Of a DNA stretch of 64,000 bases, positions 44,281 through 57,411 are shown one piece after another. Source of the DNA: Lantana camara (Eukaryota > Streptophyta > Magnoliopsida > Lamiales > Verbenaceae); assembly GCA_037501455.1 (NCBI GenBank), contig CM074856.1:20295001-20359000 (forward strand), given 5' to 3'. Within the stretch, counting starts at the first letter, position 1, and every line of letters begins with the position of its first letter. The notes under the pieces were generated by a model, which saw only the letters and a list, made by a program, of their open reading frames with translations, had not been told where the DNA came from and searched no databases. A program made the translations under genes and the position numbers.

Positions 44281-45410
44281 CTCAGCCCGGAGGGCATGCT
44301 ATTTAAGAGATCTGTCAGGGAGCCGGCCAAGAGGTGTCTACGACCCTCCCAAGCCAAGGAGGTTCTCGAGGAGGTGCATGCGGGATCCTGCGGAAACCAC
44401 GCGGGTGGTCGAGTACTCGCTAAGAAAGTATCTCGAGCCGGCTACTACTGGCCAACCCTCATGCGAGATTCGATCAATCTAGTGAAGAAATGTCCCAGCT
44501 GCCAAAAACATTCGAACATCACCCACCAGCATCCCAGGGAAATGACTCCAGTCGACATAGCGTGGTCTTTTGACCAGTGGGGAATCGACATTGTCGGGCC
44601 TTTTCCCCTCGCCCCGAGACAGCAACAATTCGTCATTGTCTGCATGGAGTATTTCTCTAAATGGGTCGAGGCAGCCCGTTCCCAAGATCACCCACACGGT
44701 GATGACTCGATTTCTATGGAAAAACATTATATGCCGATTCGGGGTGCCAAGGGTCTTGTTTTGCGATAATGGCCCCCAATTCCGAAGCAAAATGTTCAAG
44801 AGTTATTGTTCCAGATACGGCATCAGCTTACGTTTCACTTCGGTAGGCCACCCTCAAGCCAATGGCCAAACCGAAGTCACCAACCGGACGATTGTGCAGA
44901 ACCGAAATCACCAACGGGAGCAAAGGAGCTTGGGCCGAGGAACTCGATGGCGTCTTATGGGCCTATCGAACAACCCCTCGTACTGCCACAGGAGAAACCC
45001 CGTTTTCGATGGTTTACGGCTCCGAGGCGGTGATCCCCGCCGAACTAACACACCAAACCGATAGGGTGTCCCATTATCAACTCGATCGCAATCAAGAGAA
45101 TCGCCAGTTCGACTTGGATATGATCGAAGAAAAGAGAGACCAGGCCTTCCGACGAATGCAGCGATATCGAGCGGCGATGACCAGAAGCTACAACAAAAAG
45201 GTACTCCACCGAGTTTTCCGAGTCTGTGATTTCATCCTAAAACGAGTCGATGTTGTCAAACATGTCGGGAAACTCGACGCCAACTGGGAGGGTCCTTTTC
45301 GTATTTCCAAAATTGGGAAGAACCAGCCTACCACCTCGAAGAGTTGGATGGTGACCCCGTACCTCGAAAATGGAACGCCCATAACCTCAGAGCATTTTAC
45401 GTTTGAAATG
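44281..45410 (+). pseudogene. Tat-type Ty3 integrase remnant
   Basis: The zinc-binding part (LLFKRSVREPAKRCL, HAGSCGNHAGGRVLAKK, CPSCQKH) is followed by the catalytic core: Asp in WGIDIVGPF, Asp in FCDNGPQF and Glu in NGQTEVTNR. Later come WAYRTTPRTATGETPFSMVYG and the typical tail. Frame changes near 44680, 44890 and 45330 break it. Gag, protease and RT are missing upstream, so this is only the 3' part of an element. The integrase style and the antisense gene behind it point to the Tat lineage. Confidence 0.88.
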
Positions 45411-45824
45411 ATGTAAACTCCAAAGTGTCATCAATAAAGTCGAGTCAATTCTTTCGACTGTTATACTCTTGAAGGGTTAAATAGTCAATGCCATCTAGTC
45501 GACCGGGGGCTTAGTGTTAACTATTATTATAAGTTGTGACACCCTCGACGGGTCAAACAGCCCAGCTATCTCTTAAAATCGACTTTGAGCAGTTGTTATT
45601 AACGCTTTGAGAGGTCTATAAATTTAATTCGAACATGCATACTCGAAAATGCTAATTCGAAGAAAACATAAATGAATCTCATTAAAATTCGAAAGCGATT
45701 ACATTTGGATTTTTCAATGGGAGTGATCCTCGACCACCCCGGGTCGATCTGATACATGTAAAACTAAAATTGGAAGGAAACGGGAAATTACATGAAGCAG
45801 AAACGGTGCAGGAAATCGGAAGGC
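45411..45824. other. Spacer between integrase and the antisense gene
   Basis: Non-coding; contains TCGAC-rich sequence typical of this element. It would carry the 3' UTR of the antisense gene. Confidence 0.6.
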
Positions 45825-48490
45825 CTAGTCTATTTCTTCTTCGGAGGGAGTGTTCCCGGGTTTCTCAAAGAATAGCTCTGGGAATACTCTGGCGTGATTT
45901 AGAACCATGGGGTCGACTCCCTGAGGCATCTGACTTGCGTCCTCCTCGAATCCACCGACTACAGACTTGGCCAGAGGGATGGCGAACCCAAACTCATGCT
46001 TCGACCGATCCTCCTCGGGATCTTCGTCGACTTGTGGGGGTGGGGGTCGCGGATCTGGGCACATGAGGCTGATCTTGGTCGTGTCATAATCAGCCGGAAG
46101 AAAACCCTCGGCGCGACATTGAGCCAAGCACAACTCGAACCCTTCCTTCAAGTCTGACATTCCAAAGGTGGCGGTCGATCTTTTGTAAGCCGTCGACTTC
46201 ATAAACCGGTAGGCCCCGAATCGCTCTGAGTCGGCGATGATTTGATCATAAATTCGCTGGCACCGCTCGATGGCTGCACGTGCACCTTTCACCTCTCCCG
46301 CCGACTCCCCATCTTTGAAAGCGGAGAGGGTCTTCTCGGTCACTTCGTCAAGCTTCTTGTTTGCCTCGAGTAGTTCCTCCTTTTTTGCCGTTAACTGCTT
46401 TGCAGTTTCAGCGAGGGCCGCCTCTGCTTTCTCTTTCCCCAGGCTCGCCACTTTCGCACTCGAGCCGAGGCTCGCCTTCTCGGTTTCCAGCTCTTGCACC
46501 CTCTTCTTCAAAGCCTCAACCTCCGAGTCGATTCCTGCCTTGGCCTCCAAACGCGCCCTCCCTTCTTTATAGATCTGCGCCCTCCGACTCATGTGATAGA
46601 CGTCCTGGGCAAGCTGTAACACAGAAACAAGGGAGGTCAGGGGTGAAAGCCTAATCGAGGCGAAAGACGGGAAGAGTCTTGGTCCTTACCCCGATGATCT
46701 TCACGGCGGCCGACATTTCCAGCTCGACTTCGGACATCTTCCATCTCGATTCGTGGTCGATGGGAATTTGGCAGCAATGGTACACTGCCCCGGCAGCACG
46801 ATTATCCCGAGGAACCAACCCAATCCGCCTGGGCTTACCATCATCCCCGATTAATTTATAACCCCCGGGAAGGTGCGGCTCGGATATTTTCAGCATCTTG
46901 AAGAAGTCGGAGATGTCGCCCTTTGGGGGGTGGAACGGGAGGTGTGACACCCTCACGGCCTCGGAGGAGAACGGGGTCGGCGCTTTCTCGGTCCCCGAAG
47001 GAGTCGAGGGGAGGGAGCCAGTAGAAATCGTAACCCTCGACTGGCTACCCCCCATTTGATCAGTGTCCTTCGCCTGCTTGGGGGCTGACACGCCTTTCGA
47101 GTCTTTCTCCTTCCTCGAGCGTTTCTTCTCGGGCTCAGAGAAGGGGGCTTTCTCCTTCCTCTTTAAGGTCGGCAGGACCGGCGCTTGACTCGGCTCGGCT
47201 CCAGTTTGATCTGACGGCCTCAGAAGAATGGCGTCCACTGTTTTGTGGGGCTGCGCCACCTCGATCGCCTTTGTTATGGCATGCCGAGCCGCGAGCTCCT
47301 CCATGTCGGCCCTCATCTTTGCCAATCGACTCATTACCGCTTTATCTGCAAAAAAGGAGAGAGTCAAGATTAGAATCGACTTGAGGGTTGCAAAGTCCAG
47401 AAGGGAGCAATAAGCGATTATGTAAGTCGACTCGGTCGCCTGTTTTACCAGGGTTGAATGTCCGACTAACGATCCCGGGGGCTAGGCCGAAGTCCACCAG
47501 AACCTTGTCCTCAATCAACCTTCTGCAGTCGAATTGACCGAGGGACAAAATATCTCGAATAAACGTGTTTGACCAGCGCGTAGCCCCTGCCGGCAACGTC
47601 GGGCTGGGCCTCCAACACCACATTCTGTTCCAAAGATGTGGCCACCCCGACTCACTCTCGACATACACAAACTGCTGCTTCCAGGTATGCCCGTTTGAAG
47701 AGGTCGGCGATGTCGTGAGCTTGCGTTTCTGCTTAAATGATAACTGCACGAACCCGTAGCCCGACCCGGATTTCTCTTTGGTCACACTCACGTTGAAGAG
47801 GTCCTTGGCCACCCCAAGCATTGGAATCCCGAAATACTTCATCAGGACTCGGACCCCGTTGAGCATCGCATAACCATTCGGCATCAATTGGACCGGGCTG
47901 ATGTTCAGGTGGTTCAGGATGTCGAGGATGTCATCGCCGATTGGAATCCGAAACCCTGCTTGAACCATTTTCCAGGTTACAGCTATGCAGTTGGTCGGTG
48001 GGTCAGTCATGGTTTCCCCTCGTCGAGGTCGAACTATACTGTACCCTCCTAACTCTACGTCCCCTCCAAACAAAATCTTTCTAAAATCTTCAAACATCTT
48101 GGGCGATACCTTGCTATCGACCAGCCTAGGGTCCTTGTCCAGAATCCGGTCGGGGGACTTCCTACCATAAGGAATATGTACGGCATCTTCACCGCGACTC
48201 TCCGAAGTCGATGGCCCCGCGCCTCCTACTCGACTCGAATACTCGGACACTAGAGTCATCCCCACAGGGGGTATTGCTGCTAGGGGCTCAGCCGAGGTTA
48301 CGGGACCCAAAGGGGAGGCCGATTGTCTATCATCCGACTCTCCCGATTCTTCCGATTCGCTTGCCTCACCTGAGGCCTGAGACCTAACCGATTCCTCCTT
48401 GCTCGGTGACGAGGAAAGCGAGTTTATTTCATCCCCGGGTCTGGGAATTTTATCCGACAAGTCTGAGCTAGTCGAGGTAGAAGAAGACAT
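45825..48490 (-). CDS. Tat antisense gene, three exons, intact
   Basis: Exons on the minus strand are 48490-47449, 47345-46690 and 46613-45825. Donors CCTG|GTAAAA and CGGG|GTAAGG and acceptors TTTTGCAG and TGTTACAG fit plant rules. The joined length is 2,487 bases, exactly 828 codons plus stop. The N terminus is serine-rich; the middle (MTDPPTNCIAVTWKMVQAGF, GVRVLMKYFGI) resembles the putative gypsy-type transposon domain of such proteins; exon 2 has a basic cluster (KKRSRKEKDSK); exon 3 has a long coiled coil. Extra antisense ORFs between integrase and 3' LTR are known from Tat elements. The function is unknown. The ATG at 48490 is preferred over an upstream TTG. Confidence 0.82.
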
Positions 48491-48822
48491 CCCACTGCTC
48501 AATAATTCTTGGATCGGTTTCCCTTGAATTCCGCTTTCTCCTTGAAATAAGGATCAAGTTTTCTGGGTGTCAGGGATCGAGTCGAACGTTTTTCGAGATG
48601 GGGATCTTCTCACTCGATTACGGACTCTCAAATAAATAGGAAAATAAAGAAATTAAAGCAGTAAGAGGGAAAGAAGCTAAGTCGAGAGGGCTTACCGAAA
48701 AATTTCGCAGACGACTCGATCGACTCGAAGGATCCAGAGGCTGGGCTCGAAAAGCTTCGAAGAACTCGAATTGCTCTGAAAATTTCTGAAAAGTGAAGGG
48801 AAGAAATGAAGGTCTTAAGGGG

Positions 48823-48832
48823 CTATTTATAG
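48823..48832 (-). promoter_or_regulatory. TATA box of the antisense gene
   Basis: CTATAAATAG on the minus strand, 333 bases before the ATG. It lies between the gene and the 3' LTR, so the gene has its own promoter, independent of the LTR. Confidence 0.6.
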
Positions 48833-48942
48833 GGTTACTTTGGGCGGGAAAATCGAAGGCGAACCGTCGCCATCATTACGCCTGGGGGCCCACTTCTCGA
48901 AATCCGAAAGGACGCTGCCACATCATCGTGGTACCGCCTTTC

Positions 48943-48952
48943 CGGGGGCTAA
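48943..48952 (+). promoter_or_regulatory. Polypurine-type tract before the Tat 3' LTR
   Basis: CGGGGGCTAA directly precedes the TG of the LTR. No such tract precedes the first LTR, which instead follows ERF codons; this shows that only the second LTR is a genuine 3' LTR. Confidence 0.65.
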
Positions 48953-49608
48953 TGACGTGGGCCAATCCGGGACCGAAACGTAACCACATGTGGGCCACTA
49001 CCAGCTCGCCACGTGGAGTAAAGGACCGGTCCAAGGTGCCACGCAAGCCTCCCAATCGGTCACCTCAACGGCGGATCCTTCAAGAAGGTAAGTGCTGACC
49101 ATTCAACCGAGTCGACTCGACTGCCCTCCGGAACAGTCGAAACATCCTCGACTATGCCCAGGGCAAGTCGGCGAATACTCGACCGTATAGTTTCTAGGTC
49201 GAATTGAGGTCGACCATTCCCGGGGCCCACTCCGCCGCTTCAAGCATTTAATGGGACCTGACAGACCGTACGGAGCAGTTGGCGCATTTAATGCACCTGC
49301 AGGATACACTGTACAGGTAATCATTACTTCAATAGGTATAAATACCCCCTCCATAAATGCCATTCACACACAACTACCACATTAAAAGCGCGCAAGTTAC
49401 TCGATAAGCTCTCAGCCACTCGACCTTGACTTGAGCGTCGGAGTGCCGACAAAGGGAACCACCCACCCTGCCCTCTGTCGGTCCGAAGCTCACGTTTGTT
49501 GCTTCTTCCAGGTCGACTCCATCTCGAGCTCTACCACATCAACAAGTTTCAAGTGGTCAAAGTCAACTACTACGGGACACGTCATCAACCCAAAATTCGA
49601 CACGATCA
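48953..49608 (+). mobile_element. 3' LTR of the Tat element
   Basis: 656 bp, followed by CACAG (49609-49613) and ERF sequence, exactly as at the first LTR. TATA box at 49337-49346. Confidence 0.93.
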
Positions 49609-49940
49609 CACAGAATTCCGGCGAATTTGATTTAGCTTTTCTTCTCTCCCTCGAAAACTATCTTCTAAATGACCTTGATTTTCCAGTAGATTTTCTCTGC
49701 AGTCCGACCAGTACATTTAGCGGGCGACGACTGTGGATATTCGCCGCAAATGGTTCACGAAGAGTTATCGTGTAAAAATAATGGTGATACAGGAGGGTCT
49801 GAAGTCGCCAGTTGAGTAGCGGCAGTACAGAGGCGTGCAGCGGAGGCTGTGGGGTAAGTTCACGGCGGAGACGAGGGTCGAGAATGTGGCTGGGGACGTA
49901 TGAGACGCCGGAGGAAGCGGCTTTGGCTTACAAACTTTAG
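49609..49940 (+). pseudogene. AP2/ERF transcription factor copy 2, without start
   Basis: Same sequence and same frame lesions as copy 1, with a few substitutions (one turns TGG into TAG near 49817). It lacks the four N-terminal codons and the native promoter; the LTR lies directly upstream. Confidence 0.85.
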
Positions 49941-50966
49941 ACGAATGCAAATAGAATCAGCTTTAAATTAATGTGGATGCACATCAACTTTGATCCAACT
50001 TTGAATATACTTTAATATGGATATTGAATTTTCAACACACAAACGAACCAAAATTTTCATCGTAAAAGAAAAAGTCCAAATTTTTAGTTTTCCAATTACT
50101 TGCCGGTTTAAACTTTAAACTTTAACCCAACATAAATGGATGTTTATATATATATGTAAATTTTGAAAATAATTTTCATGTATATTGTGTTTCCTAAATT
50201 ATATCTCTGTCCCAAACAGATGGGATACATTCGAGAAACCAAAACAATAGGCAATATGCAAAAGTATAAGGGGGTAATTTTAGATATGATTCAATTTTAC
50301 AATTGTCCTGTGTTTACAAAAAGTCTGAAAAGAGTAAACAATCAAATAACAAGTATAATATGCTTGCTAGTTGGTTAAGCTCGATAGATTTAGTCTAGAA
50401 TTTTCTAAGATGACATAGAACATGTGAATTCAACAATAAAGTCGTGGGTAATCCGAGAAAAACTCCAAAAAGAGTATGAACACATTACACTACAGAAATA
50501 AGACTCTCTGAACAAACACTAAAGTGTAAATCATGAAAGGGAGAATGGACACAAGTAGCGACACCTTCAACTGTTACAATTTTATATCTATTAGAATTTT
50601 GTAGAGAGGAACATTACACTAAATGATTTAACTTCAAGCTTAAGTCTCAGTTACTTAAATTGCAGCGGGTTCGATATTTATACTCAACCCTCCTCCTTTA
50701 CTCGGGCTTGGGACCGGCTGTGTCATCTCATAACACCGGCGGAGTTACAGAAGTAATAACTACTAAAACTAACGTAAAATGGTACACATCTTTGCAACAA
50801 GGCATAACTGCAGAAGAACACACAATAAATGAAGTCTACACTCACAGTAAAGCAGGGAAGCAAGAATGGACGCAAATACGGACACCTTCAACTGTGTTGG
50901 TCTAAACTCTGAAGTCTGAAACACAAATGACCAAAATAAGCCGTACGTGATAATAGGAGGGCCAAG
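49941..50966 (+). repeat. ERF 3' flank, copy 2
   Basis: Second copy of 43245-44270. Here it continues smoothly into the repeat array to the right, so this is the original context. Confidence 0.85.
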
Positions 50967-51878
50967 TTTCAATAAATTATAACTGACATAGTTAGCAAGC
51001 TACAACAAATTAAATAAAGGAAACTTCATAATTTGAAAGTGGGCAAGCTTCAACAATATAATGGAGGGAGGCTGCAACTTACCACTTCAGCAGCGATCGC
51101 CAGTCGTCAGCATACTGTTGCAACAGCATGTCAAGATATCAAGGACCTAATTCCATGGTTGGTAGAAGATTATGAAACTCAAAAGGATTGGAACTGATGG
51201 CTGAAATTATAGTGAAAATAAAAAAGAAACTGAAGAGTCCTTGTCTCACATATTTTCCTTTCCATAACATACTTCCTTGTATCTAATAAAAATATCCAAC
51301 ACCCAAAGGCTCAGTGTGCAAATTTTTTTTATCTAATTTGTATTCCTAAACTTCCACCAACTTATCTGTTCTTAATCATAGCATTTAAATTTAAATGTTT
51401 CTTAAGTGTATAAACATAGAACACCGCCAATGAAACCAATAATGCTACAACACATACACATCATGATAAAATTATCAGAAATTTGCAAACCTTCTTTCTG
51501 TTTTTCATAGGGAAATAAATATATATACTTGGCCTCCCCCTTGCCCGGGCTTGGGACCGGCTGTGTTACAACACAGGCGGAGTTACACCAGTAATAACTA
51601 TTAAAACTAACATAAAATGACATGTATTACTACTAATCCCTATTGCAATTAGGTTAAATTCAAGGCACCAAAGACAACCAACATTTGCAGTCACAGCTTC
51701 ATTTGATGAAATTGAAAAGGATACATTAGCAAAACGAACTCATAACACCACCACACTTCAATAACTAAGGAAAGAGAGAAATGACACCAGTGGCTAAAAT
51801 ATTAATAGAGGACCAAACTTCAATAATTTTTAGACCAAGTTAGCAAAGCTACAAAAGATAGAAGTGACCAAACTATAA

Positions 51879-52701
51879 GGCCTCATTTACTTTTCCTCTA
51901 ACCAGCAGTTTTTCCCCCTTGGCTCCCCTTTCCTTGTGTTTACTTTTCACAGACTAAAGCCTTGCTTTGTCGTACCAGCCCGCAGGAGTCGCGTGTTCTT
52001 GGCAGCTCCACCAGACACGAAATTTTGGCGTGTTGCTGGGAACATGCCTTTTCCAGGGAAGAAGAAATTACAATTTCAACCAAAAGATGACTCTATTTAC
52101 ATCAATTTGCCACTCCAAATTTAAGGTTCCTCATTTTTCTTAAGTTCCCACTTCCCCGCTACCAACGAAAATCTGATGCGGAAATTTTTGGTTTTCTCTC
52201 TCCTTTGCACTCTTCCTTTACATTTCTAATTCACTAGTAAATTACAATTCGCCGGCAACAAAGAAGAAGGCGGTGGTGTGCAACAAACGCAGGTCTTGGT
52301 GTTTTCCCTTCCAAATTTTTCATAAGAAATCTACCATAAGAACAAAATAAGCTTCCTTACCAGCGATCGGGGAGAGGTCATCGGCGAAATGAGAGATGAA
52401 CAACGGTGGAATTGCTGGACTGCGGGAAGCCACAAATGAGAAAAACCCAGCAACTAATTTGGGGATCAGAAAATATTGGAATTTAGGGTTAGTTCAACCA
52501 AACAACTAGCATTAAATCATAAGGGCAATATTGTAATTGAACAACAAACATCCATTATTATATCAAAAAAGTAAACAATGAAATTAAGATACGGTCCAAA
52601 TATAAATAAAAGTAAACAAAGGTTATTAATATATAATGTACCTACACTAACTCCTAATAACATGACCTCCTATATCCTTTTGCACTAAAGTAAAGGAGGC
52701 C
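51879..52701. mobile_element. PIF/Harbinger-like non-autonomous element, TSD TAA
   Basis: Ends GGCCTCATTTACTTT and AAAGTAAAGGAGGCC (one mismatch between arms) are flanked by TAA on both sides. The 823-bp interior has GC-richer stretches (51950-52090 and 52250-52440) unlike its surroundings, possibly captured host DNA. No transposase. Confidence 0.65.
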
Positions 52702-52920
52702 TAATAAGTTAAATAAAAAGAGATCAGTTTCAATGAAAACAACCAGGCCTTAGTAGTTCAGAGCGGGACCAAGCTTTAATAAGTTTGAACCAAGCTTCAA
52801 TAAATTAAGACCGACAATCAATTCGAATAAATTAAGAAAGATTAAGCTTAAATAAATTATGGATGGGCGAACTACCAAGCCTAAGGTAAATTAAGGGAGA
52901 ATGCCAAAAACAACTTACAA

Positions 52921-53040
52921 GCGACCAAGCTTTGATAATCCAACAAGTCAGGAAACAGAGAATGACAAAACACAGTTCTAGTGACCAAGCTTTGATAATC
53001 CAACAAGTCAGGAAACAGAGAATGATAAAACACAGTTCTA
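52921..53040 (+). repeat. 60-bp tandem duplication
   Basis: 52921-52980 and 52981-53040 differ at two positions. It is a recent event in the older array. A diverged copy of part of it lies near 55500-55610. Confidence 0.92.
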
Positions 53041-56000
53041 ATTGACCTAGGTTTCTACAAATTAAGTCACTGAGCTAGCTGCTGCAATGAGACCATACTA
53101 TTATTAAGTGACCAAGCTTCGATAAAGTAAAAGATAGATTAAGAGAGGGATCAAGCCTAATTAGATTCAATAAATTAAGAAACGTAAAAAATGGGAGAAG
53201 AGAACTGTCAAAAAAACACATTAAGGACCAAGCTTGTAAAGCAGAAAGTGATAAGTTTCTTCAATAAATTTAAAAGTGACCTAGCGTCAATAATTGAAAT
53301 AAAGGAGGGAGGTTAGCCACTTAGAATTTACCAGGCAGCAACACTCGCCACTTGCAACAGTATTCCGATAAAGAAAGCAGTGCAGTAGGAAATAACATAG
53401 CTATCATCAGATACCATACACCAATCAACAAACGAAACCAGGATAAAACCTTTGCTTGTCAGCACCTCATAACGGGATTCTTTTAACCATAGTGATAATG
53501 TAGTAGGAAAAATGAAATTGTCAGAAACCATGATTAAATCAGGAGTTGTGATCAGAATCAAATGAGCACATTCGAAATTTTAAAGCATGACGCCAAAAGC
53601 CGCGGAGCATGTCAAGAGATCTAGGACAGGTACATCCATGGTTCATTGTGGAACTCAAGACTGGAACTACTTCTTGCCAAAAATGTAGTGAAAAAAGAGA
53701 AGGACCTGAACTGTCTCTTTATTCTCTCATATATATATCTTGCTCTTCCCTCTGCGTATATTTCCTTTTATCCTAATTTCAATAAATTATCCAACACCAA
53801 TGGCTCAGTGTGCAAAACTAATATCCAACTCAATCACTTACTGACTTGATGCCTTCCAAAACAATTAATTGTCAAAAGCGGTCAAGCTTCAATAAATTTG
53901 GAAAGTGGCCAAGCTTTAATAAGATAACAAAATGGCTAGATTTCAAGAAATTACAAGTGACCAAGTTTCAATAAATTAATGAAGGGACCAAACATCTAAA
54001 TTAACATGTCTATCATCACACGACGTAACCAACTCAACAAACTACACCAGGATAAACCATTACTTGTCAACACCTCTTACAACGGGCATTCTTGTAACAA
54101 GAGTGGTGAAATAGGAAGAACATGATTATTGAATAATGAGCTTTGGCCTTACTCGCCCCCAAAAGCTAGCTGTTGAGGGGAGGTTTGCCATGCCATTATA
54201 TATTGAACACCACATCACTAATTATTCGATGTGGGACATTTAACAATGATTGTCAGAAACCATAACTAACTAGGGAGACATGACACTAAAAACCAAAATC
54301 GCACATCCGAAAGTTGAAAAGCATAAAGCCAACAACAGCAGGGCACGTCAAGAGATCAAGGACAGCTACATCCATGCTTCATGGAGAAAATTATGAAACT
54401 CATAAAACTGGAACTAATTACCCAAAATGTAGTGAAAAGCGGAAAAGGCTGAACTGTTTTCTTGTTACCTCACATATCTTGCTGATCCCTTTGCAAAACA
54501 TATTTCCTTTTATCCTGAGTTTTCAACAAAATATCCAACACGATATCAACTAAATCATTTAAACTTGATGCCTTCCTAAACATTTTTGTCAAACGTGGAC
54601 AAGCGTCAACAAATCAGGAAAGTGACCAAGCTTCAACAAATTAAGAAAATGGATAGATATCAATAAATTACACATGACCAAGTCTCAATAAATTAATGAA
54701 GGAACCAAACTCCAAAACAATTTCAAGTGACCAAGCTTCAATAAATTACAGGTGAAAAAGCCCTAATAAATTAATAAAGTGAGCAAATTTAATATATAAC
54801 AAGTGACCAAGCTTTGATAAAGTAAGAGAGGGGGCCAGGCTTTGCTTCTATAAATTAAGTGACCATGTTTTTTAGGGAATTAAGAGCGACGAAGCACCAG
54901 TAAACTAAAAAAGATTAAGCTGGACCAAGCTTATACATTATAGAAGGAACAACAAGATAGATTTCAATAGATTAAGAAAGGGACAGAGTCTAAGCTTTAA
55001 TATATTATTATGCGGAGTAGAATGGCAAAATAAATTAGAGAAAGAGAGAATGGTGAAAAAAAGTTACAAGTGATCATAGGCTTCTATAAATTAAGAAAGG
55101 GACTTATACATACTATACGCTTCAGCAAATTACAAGTAACCAAAGCTTCAATAATTAAATAAAGCAAGGACCAACTTTCACTAAATTACCAGTGCTCAAG
55201 CTTTAAATTAACAAAGGGACCAGACTTCAATAAGTTAAACTAACTAGTAACTACAAAGGTTCAGTAAATCAAGAAAGTGAACATGCTCCAATAAATTAAG
55301 TCATAGCTACAATAAGATAAAAAAGATCAAGCTTCTGAAAGGGAAAACCGCATAGAAAGGGACAAGGCTTCAACAAATTAAGACCCCGACGAATCCCAAT
55401 GAATTAAGAAAGATTAACTGAAAATAACTTGACCTAAACTTCAGTAAGTCCATAAACTGATCGAGCTTCAATTAAATTAGAAAAGGATCAGCCCCAATGA
55501 ATTACAAGTGACCAGGCCTTGAATTAAATAAATTAAGAAACAGAGAACGGTAATAACACAGTTCTAAACCTAGGCTTCTACAAATTAAATTACTAAGCTA
55601 GCTGCTGCTATAAATTAACAAATAAACTAACTCCAATTAAGCAAGAAAAGGACCGTAATTCAATAAATTACAGGTGATCAAGCTTCATGAGGGACCAAAC
55701 TTCAATAAATTACAGGTGGTGAAGCCTTAATAAGTTAATAAATAGAGCAAACTTAAATAAATTACAAGTGACCCAAGCTACAATAATTACAACTGCCTTT
55801 TAAGGTTCGATATATGAAAACAGAAAGCTTCACTAAATTAAGAGAATTAAGGGTGATGTAGGTCCAATAAATTAAGAAAGATTATGCTCAACCAAAGCTT
55901 AAATAAATTATGACACAAAATCTGGACTGATGATGAATTCAAATAAATTAAGAAAGACTGAGCTTGAATAAACTTAAATAAAATTTACAATATATTGAGA

Positions 56001-57411
56001 AAGTACTACACCTAAGGTTTAAATAATTTACAAGCCACCTGAGCTGAAATAATGTATAAGTTAAGAAACTGTCCAAGCTTCAATAAATTAAGAAAGGGGC
56101 AAGGCTTTGTTCTACGTAAACCAAAGCTTATATAAATCATAAAGCTCCAATAAACTAAAAAGATTAAGGCTCGACCAATCTTAAATAAATTATGAAAAGA
56201 AAACAGGGACAGAGCATAAGCTTTAATAAATTAAAGAAAGCAAGAATGCCGAAAATAAGTTACAAGTGATCATAAGCTTCTACAAGTTAAGAAAGGGACT
56301 ATGCTTCATAAATTACAAGTAACCAAGCTTCAATAAATTGAAATAACCACTATGATTGAGGAAAGTGAACTCACTCCAATAAAGGAAGTCATAGTTATAA
56401 TAAGATAAAAAGGATGAAGCTTCCAAGTTAAGAAAGGAAAAATGGCCCGAATAAATTGCAAGTGATTAGGATCCAATAAATTAATAGTTACCAAACTTCA
56501 ATAAGTTAAGAAAGGGAGAACACATAGACGTCCTGAACTTTAAGTTATAGACAAATAGGCAATAGCCCAACGAACAGTCAACAAAGGGAAGAAAATCTGT
56601 CAAAGGTTGCAATCAATGGATGATGGTGAATACTACCGACCAAATTGAAGATGGGACAGGGTGTCCCATAGGAAAAATATATATATATAACCCAAAAGTA
56701 ACACATCAAATGACAGAAAGGTACCAAATGGTTCAACAACCGCTCGCTCAGCAAACAAGAAGGTAACATACAGCAAATCCTTCCCAGTAGGCTACAGCCG
56801 GAGCATCTTAAAGGAGAGAAGGGGAATTTCCACCTTAGCCTATAATCATGAAACATATTCTTTTGGAAAATCGCCAGTTTTTAACAAATAGTAAGCCTAG
56901 AACGTGTTTTTTGTCTTCTTCTAAAAGATAAAACAAAAAACCAGGAATAAAGTCAACTAAGAAATACATTTACAAATTCAATTAGCAGAAAGGTTCAAGA
57001 TTCTTCAAGAAACAAACGTAAATTGGTAGTTTGGTATACCCTATCAGAAAATCAACAAAATTTGGCAATTAAGGGAGAGACAAGTCCAGATTCCAAAAAA
57101 GAATTTGGTACCCTATCAGAAAATCAACAAAAACAATCATTTAATTAAATTAAATATTCTAGATTGGTCACTTCTTATGGGCCACTCTTTTCTTTTCTTT
57201 TCTTTTTTTTTTTTTAAAAACCGACGACTGTCTCTGTCTGGGATCTTACCAACGCCCCTTTTCATATATAAATCAGCCTAGTCCAAAAGAGAATACGATT
57301 GTGCATGATCTAAACTCATTGATACAATCCAATATACCACAAGTGAGCATAATCGTTAACATCAACCCTCATGCTAGACAACTTCAACGGATCATCGCCC
57401 TGACCTCCCGG

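Larger units (their letters stand above)
50977..56570. repeat. Diffuse array of the ACCAAGCTTCAATAAATTA motif
   Basis: The motif, often as AGTGACCAAGCTTCAATAAATTA followed by AGAAAGGGACCA, recurs dozens of times with irregular spacing and many variants. A larger unit (CATGTCAAGAGATC, AATGTAGTGAAAA, ATCCAACAC) appears near 51127, 53607 and 54345. GGGCTTGGGACCGGCTGTGT occurs at 44001, 50697 and 51547. No gene is seen. Confidence 0.75.

Noticed and set aside
46270..46654. Plus-strand frames rich in serine and alanine.
   Set aside because: They are shadows of the antisense gene exon 3, which has splice support and a coiled coil.
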